Of a stretch of DNA of 64,000 bases, positions 37,871 through 49,395 are shown one piece after another. The notes beneath the pieces are model-generated. The model made no database searches and had not been told where the DNA came from. It saw only the letters and a list, made by a program, of their open reading frames with translations. Numbering within the stretch: position 1 is the stretch's first letter; every line of letters starts with the position of its first letter. Both the position numbers and the translations under genes were made by a program. Origin of the DNA: Abelmoschus esculentus (lineage: Eukaryota; Streptophyta; Magnoliopsida; Malvales; Malvaceae); the NCBI GenBank assembly GCA_035048815.1, contig JAUCBN010000023.1, forward strand, positions 7,695,501 to 7,759,500. The letters are read 5' to 3'.

Positions 37871-39684
37871 TAAAGTATTATGACGTGGCCCCTACACATG
37901 ATATCGTCATTTAAACATTACAAATACTGGTAATAATCAACCCTTTTCATGCAGCACGGTCCAATAAAAAATAAAGGCACATTGACTAAGTTCCTACCAA
38001 TAAGCAAATGACCGGAGTGGACCCACTTGTGATCTGTTAAAAGTATTTTGTTTCTTCAAATTTGATCTCATTAAAAAATGTCTCAAAGTAAATTTTATAT
38101 TCAACTTTGAAAAAAATTTAAATTATAAAATTATATTATTTTAAAATAGTTTCAAACTATATAATATATACAGTACATACGAATAAATATGTAAGTAAAT
38201 TATATATGGTTATAAAAAATTATTTAGATCAAAATCAATTAATATTATAATATTAATTTAAAAAGAAATTCTAATAACTCGATCAAATTTGAGTAAAAAG
38301 AAATAAAATTTAAGTTATAAAATATAATTTGTTAATTTGATTGATTTAATTTTTTAATTTAACTCGACTGAATCGAATACTTTTCTCTAATAATTACATA
38401 TATCTTGATTATATGTAGAATGTTTTGGCAGAAGACATTATTTGTATTTGATATCTTAAATTTTTTTAATATTTTTTTAAAAAATACGCCAACTGCTGGT
38501 GAGTTTTTAATTTTTTTTAATATTTTTATAACATAAAAGATTCAATACATAATAACTTTAAGGATAAATAATTAAAAAAATACCATAATTATATAATTTA
38601 AATTTCAAATATAATATTTTGCGATCTAAATCTTAATTTTTAAACTCTAAATTTAATTAAAATTTTAAATTTTAAAATTTTAAATCTAAACTATAAAATT
38701 AAAATACTTAAAAAATAAAATATTTTCACTCCAAACGTATAAGATATTTTCTCATAAATTATTACCATTTCATAATAGTATATGGTCAATTTGGCGTAGA
38801 CGAGGTACAAGTATAGTGGGATTCTTTAAATAAAAACTATATAATATATATTATATATATATTATTATTATTTATAAAATGGGGACAGCATGGCTCTCAG
38901 TCTCTCTGTCAAGCATTGTTTGGTAGCTATCATCAGTATTCAGTACATCTATAGATTATAGTTTCTTCATATTCAGGAATTTTAAAATAAAAGTATATAA
39001 TTTAAAAATATAAATATATATTTTAATAAATAAATTTTATAACTTTGTGATTTAAAATCAAGTTAAAGATCGACTCGGTTTAATTAGTAATTAATTTTGA
39101 AGGGATAAGATTAAATTACAGTAAGTTATATACGATTGTTAGACTATTAGATGATTAAAACAAATAACAATTAACAGTTAATTACGTAAAGATAATCATT
39201 TAAAAAAAAAGTTAACACGAATCATTTATTTTAGTTATCTACTATTCGTAAAACATATAAAATTTAATAAGTTTTACATTATTTAACTTGATCTTATATT
39301 AATTTTACATTATAAAATTTTTGTAATCTTTATATTGTTTATCTATAATGATTAATAATTTTAGTTTAATTGTTGATATTCGGTCCATTGATCGATTAAT
39401 TTAAATTAAATTTTAAAAAAACTTTATATAATAACCTTTAATCTTATTTTTTTATTCACGAAATTAAAATCCAAACTTTTAATCTTACTTAAAATATCTA
39501 ACACATCATCTCGCTAAACCCAATTTATCTGTTGATGTTTTTTTATTTCACTGTAATAGACAAATTAGAAAAAAAATTTAGGTGTATCATGTTCATCACG
39601 TCATTCTTGGTCCCAACCAATTAGATTTATTCATCTCATTTTTTTAAGGTGAATCATCACCTTTTTTCTACATGTGATTAGTGG

Positions 39685-40102
39685 TAGAGGTGAGCAAAAC
39701 TTGACTAGAAAAAATCGAATAACTCGACTCGAGGTAAAAATACTCAATTCGTTTTGACTCGACTCGAAGTTTATAGACTCGACTAAAAAAATCAAATAAA
39801 GTTCGAGTTGTAAAATAGAAATTCGAATAATTCAAAATTTTTAATAATTAAAGGATTTATTTTTAAGTTTGAGACGAGTCTCTCAACTTTTTATGATATA
39901 TATACTGATATATAAAAATATAAAAAATATTGTGACATATGAATATATATATATATACATATATTATATGATCAGAGAAGGTCGTTTAAATTAGAATCGA
40001 ATCATACTATAACATGATAAATGATTATAATTAAATATTTATAAGAACTCAAAAACTCGACTCGAACATTTTTAACTCGACTCGATCGAATATCCACTTC
40101 TA
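39685..40102. repeat. CTCGA-rich repeat with hAT-like ends
   Basis: Starts TAGAGGTGAGCAAA and ends ATATCCACTTCTA, so the terminal bases are roughly inverted. The inside has dense ACTCGACTCGA motifs. No 8-bp flanking duplication was found. It ends about 300 bp upstream of the DUF4408 gene. Confidence 0.45.
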
Positions 40103-40398
40103 AATAATAAGAAGATATTTATTTAAAGATAAACGATCTTAATTATTTAGATTATAAATAACGTGAATAACAAGATTATCTCTGATATTTAACATGAAAA
40201 CGAAACATAAAGCTACGTGCACTATGTTGATACGTTGGACTTTTCTAGTATTTAACAAAAATAATAATAAAATCTAAACCTAAGTCCAAACCATTGTTTT
40301 CCAAAATCTCAGCCCCGACAAGTTAATAGCCACCTTACATTCTTCTTCTCCGACAACTACCTTCGACTTGATTCTCTCTGGTTTTCTTCTTCTTAATC

Positions 40399-41232
40399 AT
40401 GTCGGAATTCATAGCCAGCTTGTTAACGCCGACCTCTCTTTTCATTCTCCTCAACGTTGTCATCGGAACCATTTTTCTTCTCTCCCGCTTTTCTCATCCC
40501 AAAACGCCGCGTCTCCACGGCCACGATCATCACTCAGCTCTTCCGCCGCTCCAGAGAGCTCCGTCGCTTCTCGATCGCGTCAAATCTATCAACTTCTCAA
40601 CTTTCAAATTCGACGACGGCCAACAACATGAAGATAATAACTTAGAAGTAGAACCGCACTTACTCGACCGAGCCCCATCGGTTCTCGAACGAGTCAAGTC
40701 CATAAACTGGAACCTCTACAAATACACTCCACAAAACCCAGACCCGGTCCACGTCGAACAACCTCTCAACCGGACGCCGTCGTTCTTAGAGCGTGTAAAG
40801 TCCATAGATTTCAAATCCTTTTACGGATCCGAGTCATCCGACTCGGTTCAGTCTACAACCGAAGAAGAACTCGGTTCGGACATCGACACCATCAGTACAC
40901 CGTTTTCCGGTCAAGTAGTGAAGAGAATCGAATCGGAGCACATCCATGTGAAACAACGGAAAGTTCCGGAGAAAATGAAGAAATCTGCGAGTGAGAACTC
41001 GAGGGCTAAGGCCGAAGAAGAAAAAGAAAAAGAAGATGGGGAAGTGGAGAGGAGGCGACCGGCGACGACGAGGATCGGGAAAATGACATCGTTAGGAGAC
41101 GGCGACGATCAATGCGTCGACGCGAAAGCTGATGATTTCATCAACAAGTTCAAGCAGCAGCTGAAGTTGCAGAGGTTGGATTCTCTGTTGCGTTATAGGG
41201 ATATGCTCAGGTCAAGGGCAAGTGACCAGTGA
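40399..41232 (+). CDS. DUF4408/DUF761 protein, A70-like
   Basis: Single exon, 277 aa, start ATGTCGG. Residues about 1-33 match the DUF4408 N-terminus, with one hydrophobic segment (SLFILLNVVIGTIFLLSRF). Three tandem copies of a short motif follow: RAPSLLDRVKSINFSTFKF (53-71), RAPSVLERVKSINWNLYKY (91-109) and RTPSFLERVKSIDFKSFYG (125-143). A charged, Lys/Glu-rich linker leads to the C-terminal DUF761 block (VDAKADDFINKFKQQLKLQR, then LDSLLRYRDML). This arrangement is that of the plant family containing the PAMP-induced protein A70. Molecular function is unknown; a membrane-associated stress or immunity role is known only by association. G+C-rich codons set it apart from the surrounding AT-rich DNA. 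It is isolated between repeat deserts. Confidence 0.9.
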   Translation: MSEFIASLLTPTSLFILLNVVIGTIFLLSRFSHPKTPRLHGHDHHSALPPLQRAPSLLDRVKSINFSTFKFDDGQQHEDNNLEVEPHLLDRAPSVLERVKSINWNLYKYTPQNPDPVHVEQPLNRTPSFLERVKSIDFKSFYGSESSDSVQSTTEEELGSDIDTISTPFSGQVVKRIESEHIHVKQRKVPEKMKKSASENSRAKAEEEKEKEDGEVERRRPATTRIGKMTSLGDGDDQCVDAKADDFINKFKQQLKLQRLDSLLRYRDMLRSRASDQ

Positions 41233-43408
41233 AAGTTTTCTTCTTCTTTAAGGTTTCGACATTAAAAATATGAAATCTTGTGTTGTCTTCTTTAGTTCGA
41301 GCGGGTGTGTTTCAATTATGTTCTGGTTTAGTCCGACCAGTGAATGGGGGAAGAAGAAGAAGAAGGTTAGAGCATTGTTGAGAAGGAAACTAAAGTATTT
41401 AATTATGGTTTAGTTTGTCTTTATATTATATTAAAATTTGAGATTTAATCATCTATTTTATTTTTAATTAATATTATTATTCGTTGTTGATAACTATAGT
41501 GATTAAAATATAAAAAAAATTAAAAATTCAATAATAATTTTTCAAATTTTATGATTTAAATGAAAATATTTTGAATTATTAAAATTTTAGTAATTATTAA
41601 TATTCAAAATTTATAATATCTTACTCTAAATATTATTTAAAATAATTATAAATAAATTGATTATATACAAAAATCCAAATCTACACTATCTATGATCATC
41701 ATTTACAAAATCAAACATAATTCTACCCACTCAACCACCTTTTAAATGTTAGTTAAAGTGTAACATTCACATATATTATGTGTTTCACTAAAAACAATTA
41801 ACTTTACGTTACAGTGAAAGAATAGTATATGAGTTGATCGAGCGAGTCGATTTTGAGTTGGATAGTATTTGATTCGTATTTTTTAAAAGAATTATATTGT
41901 TCGGTTCGATTCGTTGCTCGTTAAACTCATTAAAATTATGCTCGACTCATGCTCATTAAAATATTTTGTTACTCAACTCGACTTGATACTCGTTAAGTTT
42001 AGCTTGTTACTCGGGAAGCTCACTAAAAAACTTACCTTATTTTTAACTAAAATTAAAATTTAATAATATTATATAAGATTTAATATTAACATAAATTAAC
42101 AAATTTAACAAAAATATCTAAAGTAAATAAAACCCTTTGAAAGTCTATTCAAAAGTAACAATCCATGAATACATCAAACTAACGTATTAAAATTAGAGTA
42201 ATAATTCACAAATTAATAATTATTGTTTAGATTTATTTTTTGAATGAAATAATTTTAAAGTAATTACTAAAAAATATTTTAAAAAATTAACGAGTTGCTC
42301 GCGAACTTATCGAATCGAGTTAGGCTTTGCTCGATTCAACTTGTTAAAGTCTTGAGTCGAGTTCAAGTCAAGTCAATACAAATCGAGTATTTAATGATTT
42401 TAAGATCTAAATATGTTTATTATTCATATAATTTATATCTTAAATTAAAATTTTAGATTTTAATAATTTAGGATTATGATTTAATATTTAAAATTTAAAA
42501 TTTAAAATTTAAAATTTAAAATTTAAAATTAAATCTTAAAATTTAATTTTTTATTAGAATATAAAAAAACATAAATTTTTTATTTTTCATTAATATAATA
42601 TTTAAATAAAAAATAATAAATCGAATATCAATAAATATTCTGCTATCCATTACCTTCTCTAGATATTAGTCAATATTTTATTTAATTCAAATACAGATAA
42701 AAATTCATGTTTAATACAAATAATAAACGATTTTTACTTTTTAACATAAATTTATATATATTTATAATTAGTGATGAAATTAACTCGATTAAAGAATAAA
42801 CATAAAATTTTAAAAAAAGAAATATAAATTATTTAAAACTATATTAAAAAATATAAAATACATGATATAATATTATTAATGAAAATACAAATAAATATTT
42901 AAATTATAAAATAATTTAAATTTGTTAAAAAGTTCGACTACCCTTCCAATACTCGATCAATTCATGACTCGAAGTCTAAATAATAGAAAAGTGTTAATAT
43001 CGTTTAACTGTTACGACAATAATAATATAATTAAATTTATGTATTTCTATTTAAGTAATTATTTATTTTTTAGATATTGTACCCAAAAATCTAACTACAC
43101 GTTAAGACAGACATGACAGATTATGAAGAGCAGCGTTGGACCATGTCTTTGCTTGCCGGTCTCATTTGCCTTCTTAAGAGTAAAACTGGTAATGATGGGA
43201 ATAAGACCAGACATTTCCCAGCTGTGGAGTAAGATCCATATTTATTTGTTTGTTTATTTATTAAATATTTTTTTTAGATTTTAAAATATTTTTTAATTTA
43301 AATATGTATTTTTTTAAAATTGTTATCGTGTTAAGGTAATAATAATATTATATTATCTAATTTATTACATTTAAATAGAATATTTAATTTTGATTTTGTG
43401 ATTTTCAG
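41233..43408. other. AT-rich flank with a dispersed repeat
   Basis: 3' UTR of the A70-like gene, then non-coding AT-rich DNA. A CTCGA-rich repeat (41815-42375) lies inside. The segment 43117-43232 is less AT-rich than its surroundings but no frame or family was recognised. The missing left end of the CACTA element was looked for here and not found. Confidence 0.5.
41815..42375 (-). repeat. CTCGA-rich dispersed repeat, copy 2 (inverted)
   Basis: Reverse-complement match to 20327-20930: GAGCGAGTCGATTTTGAG and GTTGCTCGTTAAACTC at one end, AACGAGTTGCTCGCGAAC at the other, and a shared AT-rich centre. Non-coding. Probably a non-autonomous DNA transposon. Confidence 0.55.
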
Positions 43409-44464
43409 AATAAATTTTCTTCGGAAGTCTCGAACGACTATGTGAAGCATGCATTAGGAAAAAAATGGAGAGACCATAAGAGCTTCTTGAAGAAGACATA
43501 TTTTAAAAATGATTTGAGCCTTCAAGAGAAATTTCAAAATGTTCCCCTAGGAATACTACAGTATCAATAGGAAGATGCAGTCAGATTTTGGAGTTTAACA
43601 AAAGAAGAGGTAACATCTACAATTTATAAGAATAACATCATATTATTCCAATTTCAACTTTAAATGTAACAAAAATTGGAAATTAAACAGGAAAGAGAGC
43701 GCGTAGAAGTTACTAGTAGACAGAAACAAAAATTTACGCATACAGCAGGGATGAAGAGCTTTGCTCGCATTGCTAATGAAGAGGTATTATTTTTTAAAAA
43801 TATTATTTTTACTAGTATTACATTAAAGTTAATATTCATGTTTATCATATTTTGTAGCTTGTGTCGACTGGTTCTAGCATTGGACGAGTAAAGCTTTTCG
43901 ACGTTACTCACACAAAAAAGGATGACTCTCCAATGAATCCTGAAGCTGAAGAAATTCTGGTATAATATTTTTATTTATTATTTTTCATCTATTATTTTGT
44001 ATTATGTTGTATTATGTTATAAATAATGTTTTCATTTATTATTTTTCACAAATGATTATCAGACGAGAATGAAGGAAAAAAGGACAGAGATGGAAGCTAC
44101 GGCTTCAACTGATGGTTCTGTTAATATTGTTGATACCGAAAATCAAGTTTTTGCTGAAGTTTTGGGTCCTGAAAGATATGATCGAGTGCGTTGTCAAGGG
44201 TCATTCGTGACACCAACTAAATATTTTGGATCCAAATCGTCTCAGTACATGCCATCACAAAGTCAGTCTTCTCAAGCGGAAGTTCAGCGTTTAAAACAAC
44301 AATTATCTCAATTCCAAACAGAGATGGAAGCTAAAGAAGCTGAGAGAAAACGGAGAAAAGCTGAGAGAGCAACAAAGGAAGCAACATATCAGAATCTTCA
44401 ACAACAATTCCAAGATATGATGGCAATGTTAAAGCAGAACCAACCAAGGAATCCGTCGTCTTAG
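43409..44464 (+). pseudogene. Ptta/En-Spm (CACTA) transposase gene remnant
   Basis: Four exons with GT/AG introns remain: 43409-43609, 43691-43783, 43858-43959 and 44063-44464. The text runs ALGKKWRDHKSFLKKTYFK, VPLGILQYQ, a TAG, EDAVRFW, VTSRQKQKFTHTAGMKSFAR, TRMKEKRTEMEATASTDGS, and a Lys/Glu/Gln coiled-coil tail (KQQLSQFQTEMEAKEAERKR) that ends QPRNPSS. This is the conserved C-terminal part of the plant transposase Ptta/En/Spm family (pfam03004-like). The TAG at 43568-43570 replaces the W expected in YQWEDAVRFW, and the N-terminal part is missing. The tail is otherwise well kept. It is inside the CACTA remnant whose 3' end is at 45044. Confidence 0.85.
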
Positions 44465-44669
44465 ATGATTTTAGGTTCATTTGGTTTGTACTTATTACTG
44501 AACTTTATTTTACTTAAACACTAAATTATTATATTTTACTTTATTTGATATTAGACTTTAATATATTTTGGGTGGTTAAGTATTTTGGATTGTTTTATTG
44601 TTGTTGAAATATTAATTACAGGGAAGCTTTTGGTAGAAATAATAATTTAAAATTATTTTTTAAAAATAC

Positions 44670-45044
44670 AGTAACTATAGTGACGTTTGGGACAAACGCC
44701 ACTAAAAACCCATTAACATTAGTGGCGTTTGTTTAAAAGCTCCACAAAAGTACAGAACAACCGTGATGTTTTTGACAAAAAAACGCCGTTATAGTACACG
44801 ATCTTTAGCGGCGTTTATAGAAACCAAACGCCGCTATAGAATGTACATTAGCGACGTTTGTTTATTAAAACGCCGCTATAGATCGTGTACTATAGCGTTA
44901 AATAAATGCCGCTATTTTTAGCGGCATAACTTCTAGCGACGTGTTTTGTAGCGTTTTTATTTGCACCGCAAGTACTTTTAGCGGCACTAATAAACACCAC
45001 TGTATATATAAAAAACGCCGCTATAAACTTGTTTTGTTGTAGTG
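44670..45044 (+). mobile_element. CACTA element 3' terminus with subterminal repeat array
   Basis: Many copies, in both orientations, of the 11-mer AACGCCGCTAT (and ATAGCGGCGTT) occur between 44690 and 45025, the dense subterminal repeats that CACTA transposase binds. The end is GTTTTGTTGTAGTG at 45031-45044, whose reverse complement CACTACAACAAAAC is the standard plant CACTA terminal inverted repeat. Two copies, TATAGTACACGATC (44789) and GATCGTGTACTATA (44880), also form a long stem. The matching left end was not found, so the element is 5'-truncated or rearranged. Confidence 0.9.
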
Positions 45045-45420
45045 AAACAACAGGAGGAGAGAAAAAAACATTGGGTGGCAAACGACAGTCGAGCAAACGA
45101 TGAATAACGAACGAATCTTAAAATGAAGGAAAAAGACTTTATTTTATCGTTGATAACGTGATGAACGACGATAACAATAGTCAAATTTAGAGATCTAGAA
45201 ATTTTTGATTATTTAAGAATTTTGAAAATTTTAGAGATTTTTTAAAAATAAAATTAAAAAATAAAAAACACAAATAAAATTAAATCAAAGCCACATGTCA
45301 TATTTTGATTGATTAAAGATTCTTTAATGTTCGTTAACAATTATTCACCTGAAACAATAACAGTAAAAATATTAGATATCTACTTAAGATGAAAAGTACT
45401 TTAATTATCTATCTAAAAGA

Positions 45421-46071
45421 TAGGGATGTTCAAACGGGTAATTTGATCGATGGTCGAACCGAATTATCAAGAACTAAATCATCTAAACTTTTTAAATCTT
45501 TAATCGTTAATGAAACCGAACTTTTTTGAAATACATTAACCATACCGAACAAATTTTGGTTAATTCGTCCGGTTAACTGAAATTTGTTATAAAATTTTGA
45601 GTAAATTACACAAATGATCACTCAACAATGTTAAAATAGTTTTTTTAGCCACCAAACTTTAAAAAATTATAAAACAATCATTAAACTTATCTAATTATTA
45701 TAAATTGATCATTTAATTATTACATATTATAAATTATTGATAAATATTAAAAATTTTAATGAATATTTTTAATAATTTAATAAATTTAATTATCATTTTA
45801 TATTAATTCAATAAAATTTAATGATCAATTTATATTTTTTAAAAGATTAATGACTAAAAATAAATGTATATAATATATATATATATAATATATAAAATTT
45901 TGGTTAATTCGGTTAATTAACCTATTTCAAACCGAATTAACCGTTAACTAAACTTTCAAAAAAAAAAATTTAACCTTCCACCGACCGAACAAAGTTTGGT
46001 GGTCATCCGTTTAACTGAATTAATTCGGCTTATCGATTAATTTAGTTTAACCGACCGTTTAAACACCCCTA
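45421..46071 (+). mobile_element. Non-autonomous hAT element with perfect 8-bp target duplication
   Basis: Ends TAGGGATGTTCAAACGG and CCGTTTAAACACCCCTA are inverted. The flanks are CTAAAAGA at 45413-45420 and 46072-46079, a perfect 8-bp duplication. Subterminal GGTTAATTCGGTTAA blocks occur on both sides. The centre, about 45600-45880, holds the arm of another AT-rich element (related to 3826-4087), so it looks nested. No coding capacity. Confidence 0.85.
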
Positions 46072-46140
46072 CTAAAAGATATAATATGAATATTTTTTTT
46101 TACTGTAAACTTAAAAAATGTATTTTAACCTTATTTATTT

Positions 46141-46390
46141 GATTAAAGTACATTACAAGTAATTAAACTATAAAAATATCATTTTGATTATTGATTTTTT
46201 AAATTTATAAAATAATTATTAAATATATTAAATTATTATAAAATCATAATTAAATGCTATAAAATAATATAATAATTCAATTATTTAATAATATTCTATA
46301 TCAATTTAATAAAATTTAATAACTATTTTATAAGAATTTTAATAACATTTACAACTTAAAGTTTAATCACATTTATCTAATGTGTTGTAC
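46141..46390. mobile_element. Small foldback MITE related to 3826-4087
   Basis: The left end, GATTAAAGTACATTACA, pairs with the right end, CTAATGTGTTGTACCTTA. Both sides are flanked by CTTATTTATTT, which supports a target duplication of about 9-11 bp, though the AT-rich context makes the exact length uncertain. The interior has the same 'aaattattataaaatcat' style as the 3826 element. Confidence 0.6.
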
Positions 46391-46513
46391 CTTATTTATT
46401 TTTATGAAGGAAGTTTCTATGTGGTAAAAGTAAAAAATTAAATGTTCACATAATACTCCATTTCTTAGTGATTGCTCACTAAGGACTTAACCTTTCAAAA
46501 CAATTAAGTAAAA

Positions 46514-47022
46514 ACCTAAAATTTATAAACATGTTCAAATAAGGACATAACCTTTTAAAATGGTTGAATAAGGGCCTAACATTTTCAAAACCTCTCAAAT
46601 AAAGCCAGGGACTTAGCTAGAACCCTTCTAAATATTTTTGGTATAATTGCATTTAAGTCCTTAGTTTAAATACTAGTAAAATAAGGATTTTGTCCCTCCC
46701 AAATTTTAGACTTAATAAATAATTGTTTTCCCAGATGTTTGATCCTAATTTCGTCCCTGAATAAAGACCTAAAATTTATAAACATGTTCAAATAGGGACA
46801 TAATCTTTTAAAATGGTTGAATAAGGGCCTAACATTTCAGGGACATAGCTATGTTGAACATGAGCTCCTCCTAATTTTTTGGTATAATTGCATTTCAAGT
46901 CTTTCTTAGTTTAAATAGTAGTAAAATAAAATTTTTGTCCATCCCAAATTTAGATTTAAAAACTTAATGAACAATTGTCCCTTTCGATGTTTGATCCTAA
47001 TTCCGTCCCTGAATAAAGACCT
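46514..47022 (+). repeat. Tandem duplication, two ~253-bp units
   Basis: Unit 1 (46514-46766) and unit 2 (46767-47018) both begin ACCTAAAATTTATAAACATG and end GTCCCTGAATAAAG. A third unit begins at 47019 (ACCTAATG) and breaks off. Units share TGGTATAATTGCATTT and TTTGATCCTAATT. The phrasing ('gggacatag', 'gtccct') suggests derivation from a larger dispersed repeat. Non-coding. Confidence 0.8.
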
Positions 47023-47438
47023 AATGTTTTTGGCAACAAATTCCCCTTATTGCATGAGTTTCGAAAACATTATATTCGTATCTAACTTCGTTATTTGATC
47101 GTTTCAAAAGATTAAACCCTTATATAGTAATATCTAAAAGAACAAGTCCTTATTTGAATATTTACCCAAAGTAATAACTTATTTCAATCGACAAATAGTG
47201 TCAAATCATATACTTTAAAGATGAAAACTGAGTCTGAAAGTCCCTTTTTTGTATTCTTTTTATATAAAAAAGTTTTTTTTTTAATTTTAAATAATATTAA
47301 TTGTCATTGGATTGTCACTCTCAAAAGCAAACTCAATGCGATTCCATGACATGCAAGAATCTTTTTTTTATTCCATGACAAATAGGGTCACATGCATAAT
47401 TTTTAGGGTGGAGATAAAAAAAAAATATAAATATTAAA

Positions 47439-47925
47439 GGGGAAAACTAAAACAAGGCCATTTAATTATAGCTATAGTTATATTTGGGCCACCTAATTAT
47501 TGAAAGTTACATTTGAGTCACTCATTTATGGATAAAGTTATATTTGGATCACCCAATTATTAAAGGCTACATTTGTGTCACTCAATTATAAATAAGGTTA
47601 CATTTGGGTCACTCTTCATATTTGAAAAAATACATCAATTTAGTCTTTTTTCTTTCAAATTACTTGTATACCCTTGTTAATATTAGAGTACTTCATTTGA
47701 AATCATTAATTAATCTAATACCCGAATTGATAAACTTTTTTTTCAAATAGAAAGAGTGATCCAAATGTAACCGTACCTATAATTGAGTGATGTAAATATA
47801 ACATTTAATAATTGGGTGACTCAAATGTAACCTTACCCATAAATGAGTAACCCATATGTAATTTGCAATAATTAAGTGACCCAAATATAACTATACTCAT
47901 AATTGACTTTTATTATGGTTTACCC
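47439..47925. mobile_element. Foldback element whose arms are themselves tandem repeats
   Basis: Left arm about 47439-47640 and right arm about 47735-47925 are long inverted copies. Each arm has about four ~50-bp units reading like TTTGGGTCACTCAATTATTA. Ends are GGGGAAAAC and GGTTTACCC. The flanks are ATATTAAA at 47431-47438 and 47926-47933, a perfect 8-bp duplication. The central ~95 bp is unrelated AT-rich DNA. No coding capacity. A half arm of the same family lies at 32142-32265. Confidence 0.75.
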
Positions 47926-48249
47926 ATATTAAATTTTGTCTAAAAAATTGAAATGTTAATTTTTTATAATATGTTATGCTAATTTTTTTATGTTTTTTTT
48001 TTTTATCTTTTATACTTATAAATAAGTTTAGATATTTGTAAAATAAATTTTGATATTTAATTTTTTATAATATTTTAAAATTTTGAACTAGTATCAATAC
48101 TTATAAAATAAAATGTTGATAATTGTAAAAAAAAAAACTAAAAATATTATTAAAAAATATGATATTTTAAGTTTTTGGACAAGTATTAAAACTTATCGTC
48201 TTTTAACTCTACCCTAGGCCTGTTGTACGTTAGGCTTGCCCCTTTTTTA

Positions 48250-48510
48250 TGAGAAATTATATTATAGGTAAGTCCTACCACGTATACATGAGACCAACCA
48301 CTAAAAATCACTTATCTCAACGATTTCTTCATGACATATTTTTTCTCAAGTGAATCTTCACATGAAAAAACTGTTTTAAAATGAATTAACAGTAAATATG
48401 AGTGAAGATTCACTTAGGTAACACGTGACATGGAAAAAATATGAGATAAATAATTTTTAGTGGTTGATCTCATGAATGACATGGTGAAACTTAACCATGA
48501 TATAATTTCT
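48250..48510. mobile_element. Small MITE with probable 9-bp target duplication
   Basis: Left end TGAGAAATTATATTATAGG and right end CATGATATAATTTCT are inverted. The inner parts also pair (AGTGAATCTTCAC with GTGAAGATTCACT). Flanks are CCTTTTTTA at 48241-48249 and 48511-48519. The length is about 261 bp. Non-coding. Confidence 0.65.
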
Positions 48511-49224
48511 CCTTTTTTACCTACTCTTTTATGGCAAGAAATAGGTCTTAGACTAATATATAGGGGGTGTAAATGAACTAAACTTAAATGAATAAGACTA
48601 TGTTCGTGTTTTTTTTTAAAATTTTAATATAGCGTTCATGTTTTATTTTATTTCAAAGGTGTTCGTGTTTGATTATTTAGTGTTTCCGAATATATTCGAG
48701 AATATGTTGTTTAAGTGTTTGCGAATTTGTTCATTTAACTGTTCACGTGCATTTTCGCTTAAGTATTTAGTAACATGTTTGTTTATATGTTTAGAAATGT
48801 TAACTAAATTAACAATAAATAAATAAAACAAAAGCTACAAAAGTACTAATTAGCTAAATCCATAAGCATTTTCATCCTATAAATAAGCTTTGTTCGTGAA
48901 CATAAATGAATCAAAAATATCAATATTCGTATTTATTCGTTAATTAAATGAACATAAATTTTTTGTTATTTTTGTTTATTTAGCTTCATAAACAAATGTT
49001 ATATGAATGATTCATTGAACGTCGTAGGGTTTACAAGACAATCCACTCGATTTAAATTCCAGTAATTCCATATATAAATTATTCTGAATTTAAGTTGAAT
49101 AAATTTAAATTATTAACTTTTATGTTTAAATCAAGTTATATGTATTCAAATTTAAAAGCAAACTACATACAAACAAGATCACTTAATTACATGTATAAGA
49201 AGGAACACGTTATTTTAAAATATT

Positions 49225-49395
49225 AAATTTATACACGAACCATCTAGCCTCATCGGTTAAAGGAACGATTGTTGTTCTCGGAGGTCACGGGTTTGAGCAC
49301 TAGTACTGTTAGCACAGTGATTGAGCGGTCAATGTCCAATGGCTGAGAGTATTCTCTAAAACAGATACTACTGTAATCATCGTAGTTGAATAAAA
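49225..49395 (+). repeat. tRNA-derived SINE-like element
   Basis: TAGCCTCATCGGTTAAAGG resembles a pol III A box and, about 30 bp on, GGTCACGGGTTTGAGCAC resembles a B box. The rest continues with TGTCCAATGGCTGAG and ends in an AT-rich tail. It is a plausible SINE, not a functional tRNA (no cloverleaf). It ends about 350 bp upstream of DENR. Confidence 0.5.

Larger units (their letters stand above)
30844..40398. other. Second gene desert with transposon remnants
   Basis: No intact gene in about 9.5 kb. The identifiable pieces (copia remnant, SINE-like copy, inverted repeat pair, MULE-type MITE, ATT microsatellite, CTCGA-rich repeats) are listed separately. The blocks 33060-34780 and 38000-39680 show only AT-rich DNA. 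The last ~80 bp is the leader of the DUF4408 gene. Confidence 0.6.

Noticed and set aside
43117..43232. Less AT-rich patch before the CACTA remnant
   Set aside because: Both strands were read and no conserved frame or splice signals were found; it could be host DNA left of the insertion.
49225..49395. Possible functional tRNA gene
   Set aside because: Only A- and B-box-like stretches exist; no acceptor stem or anticodon arm can be drawn.
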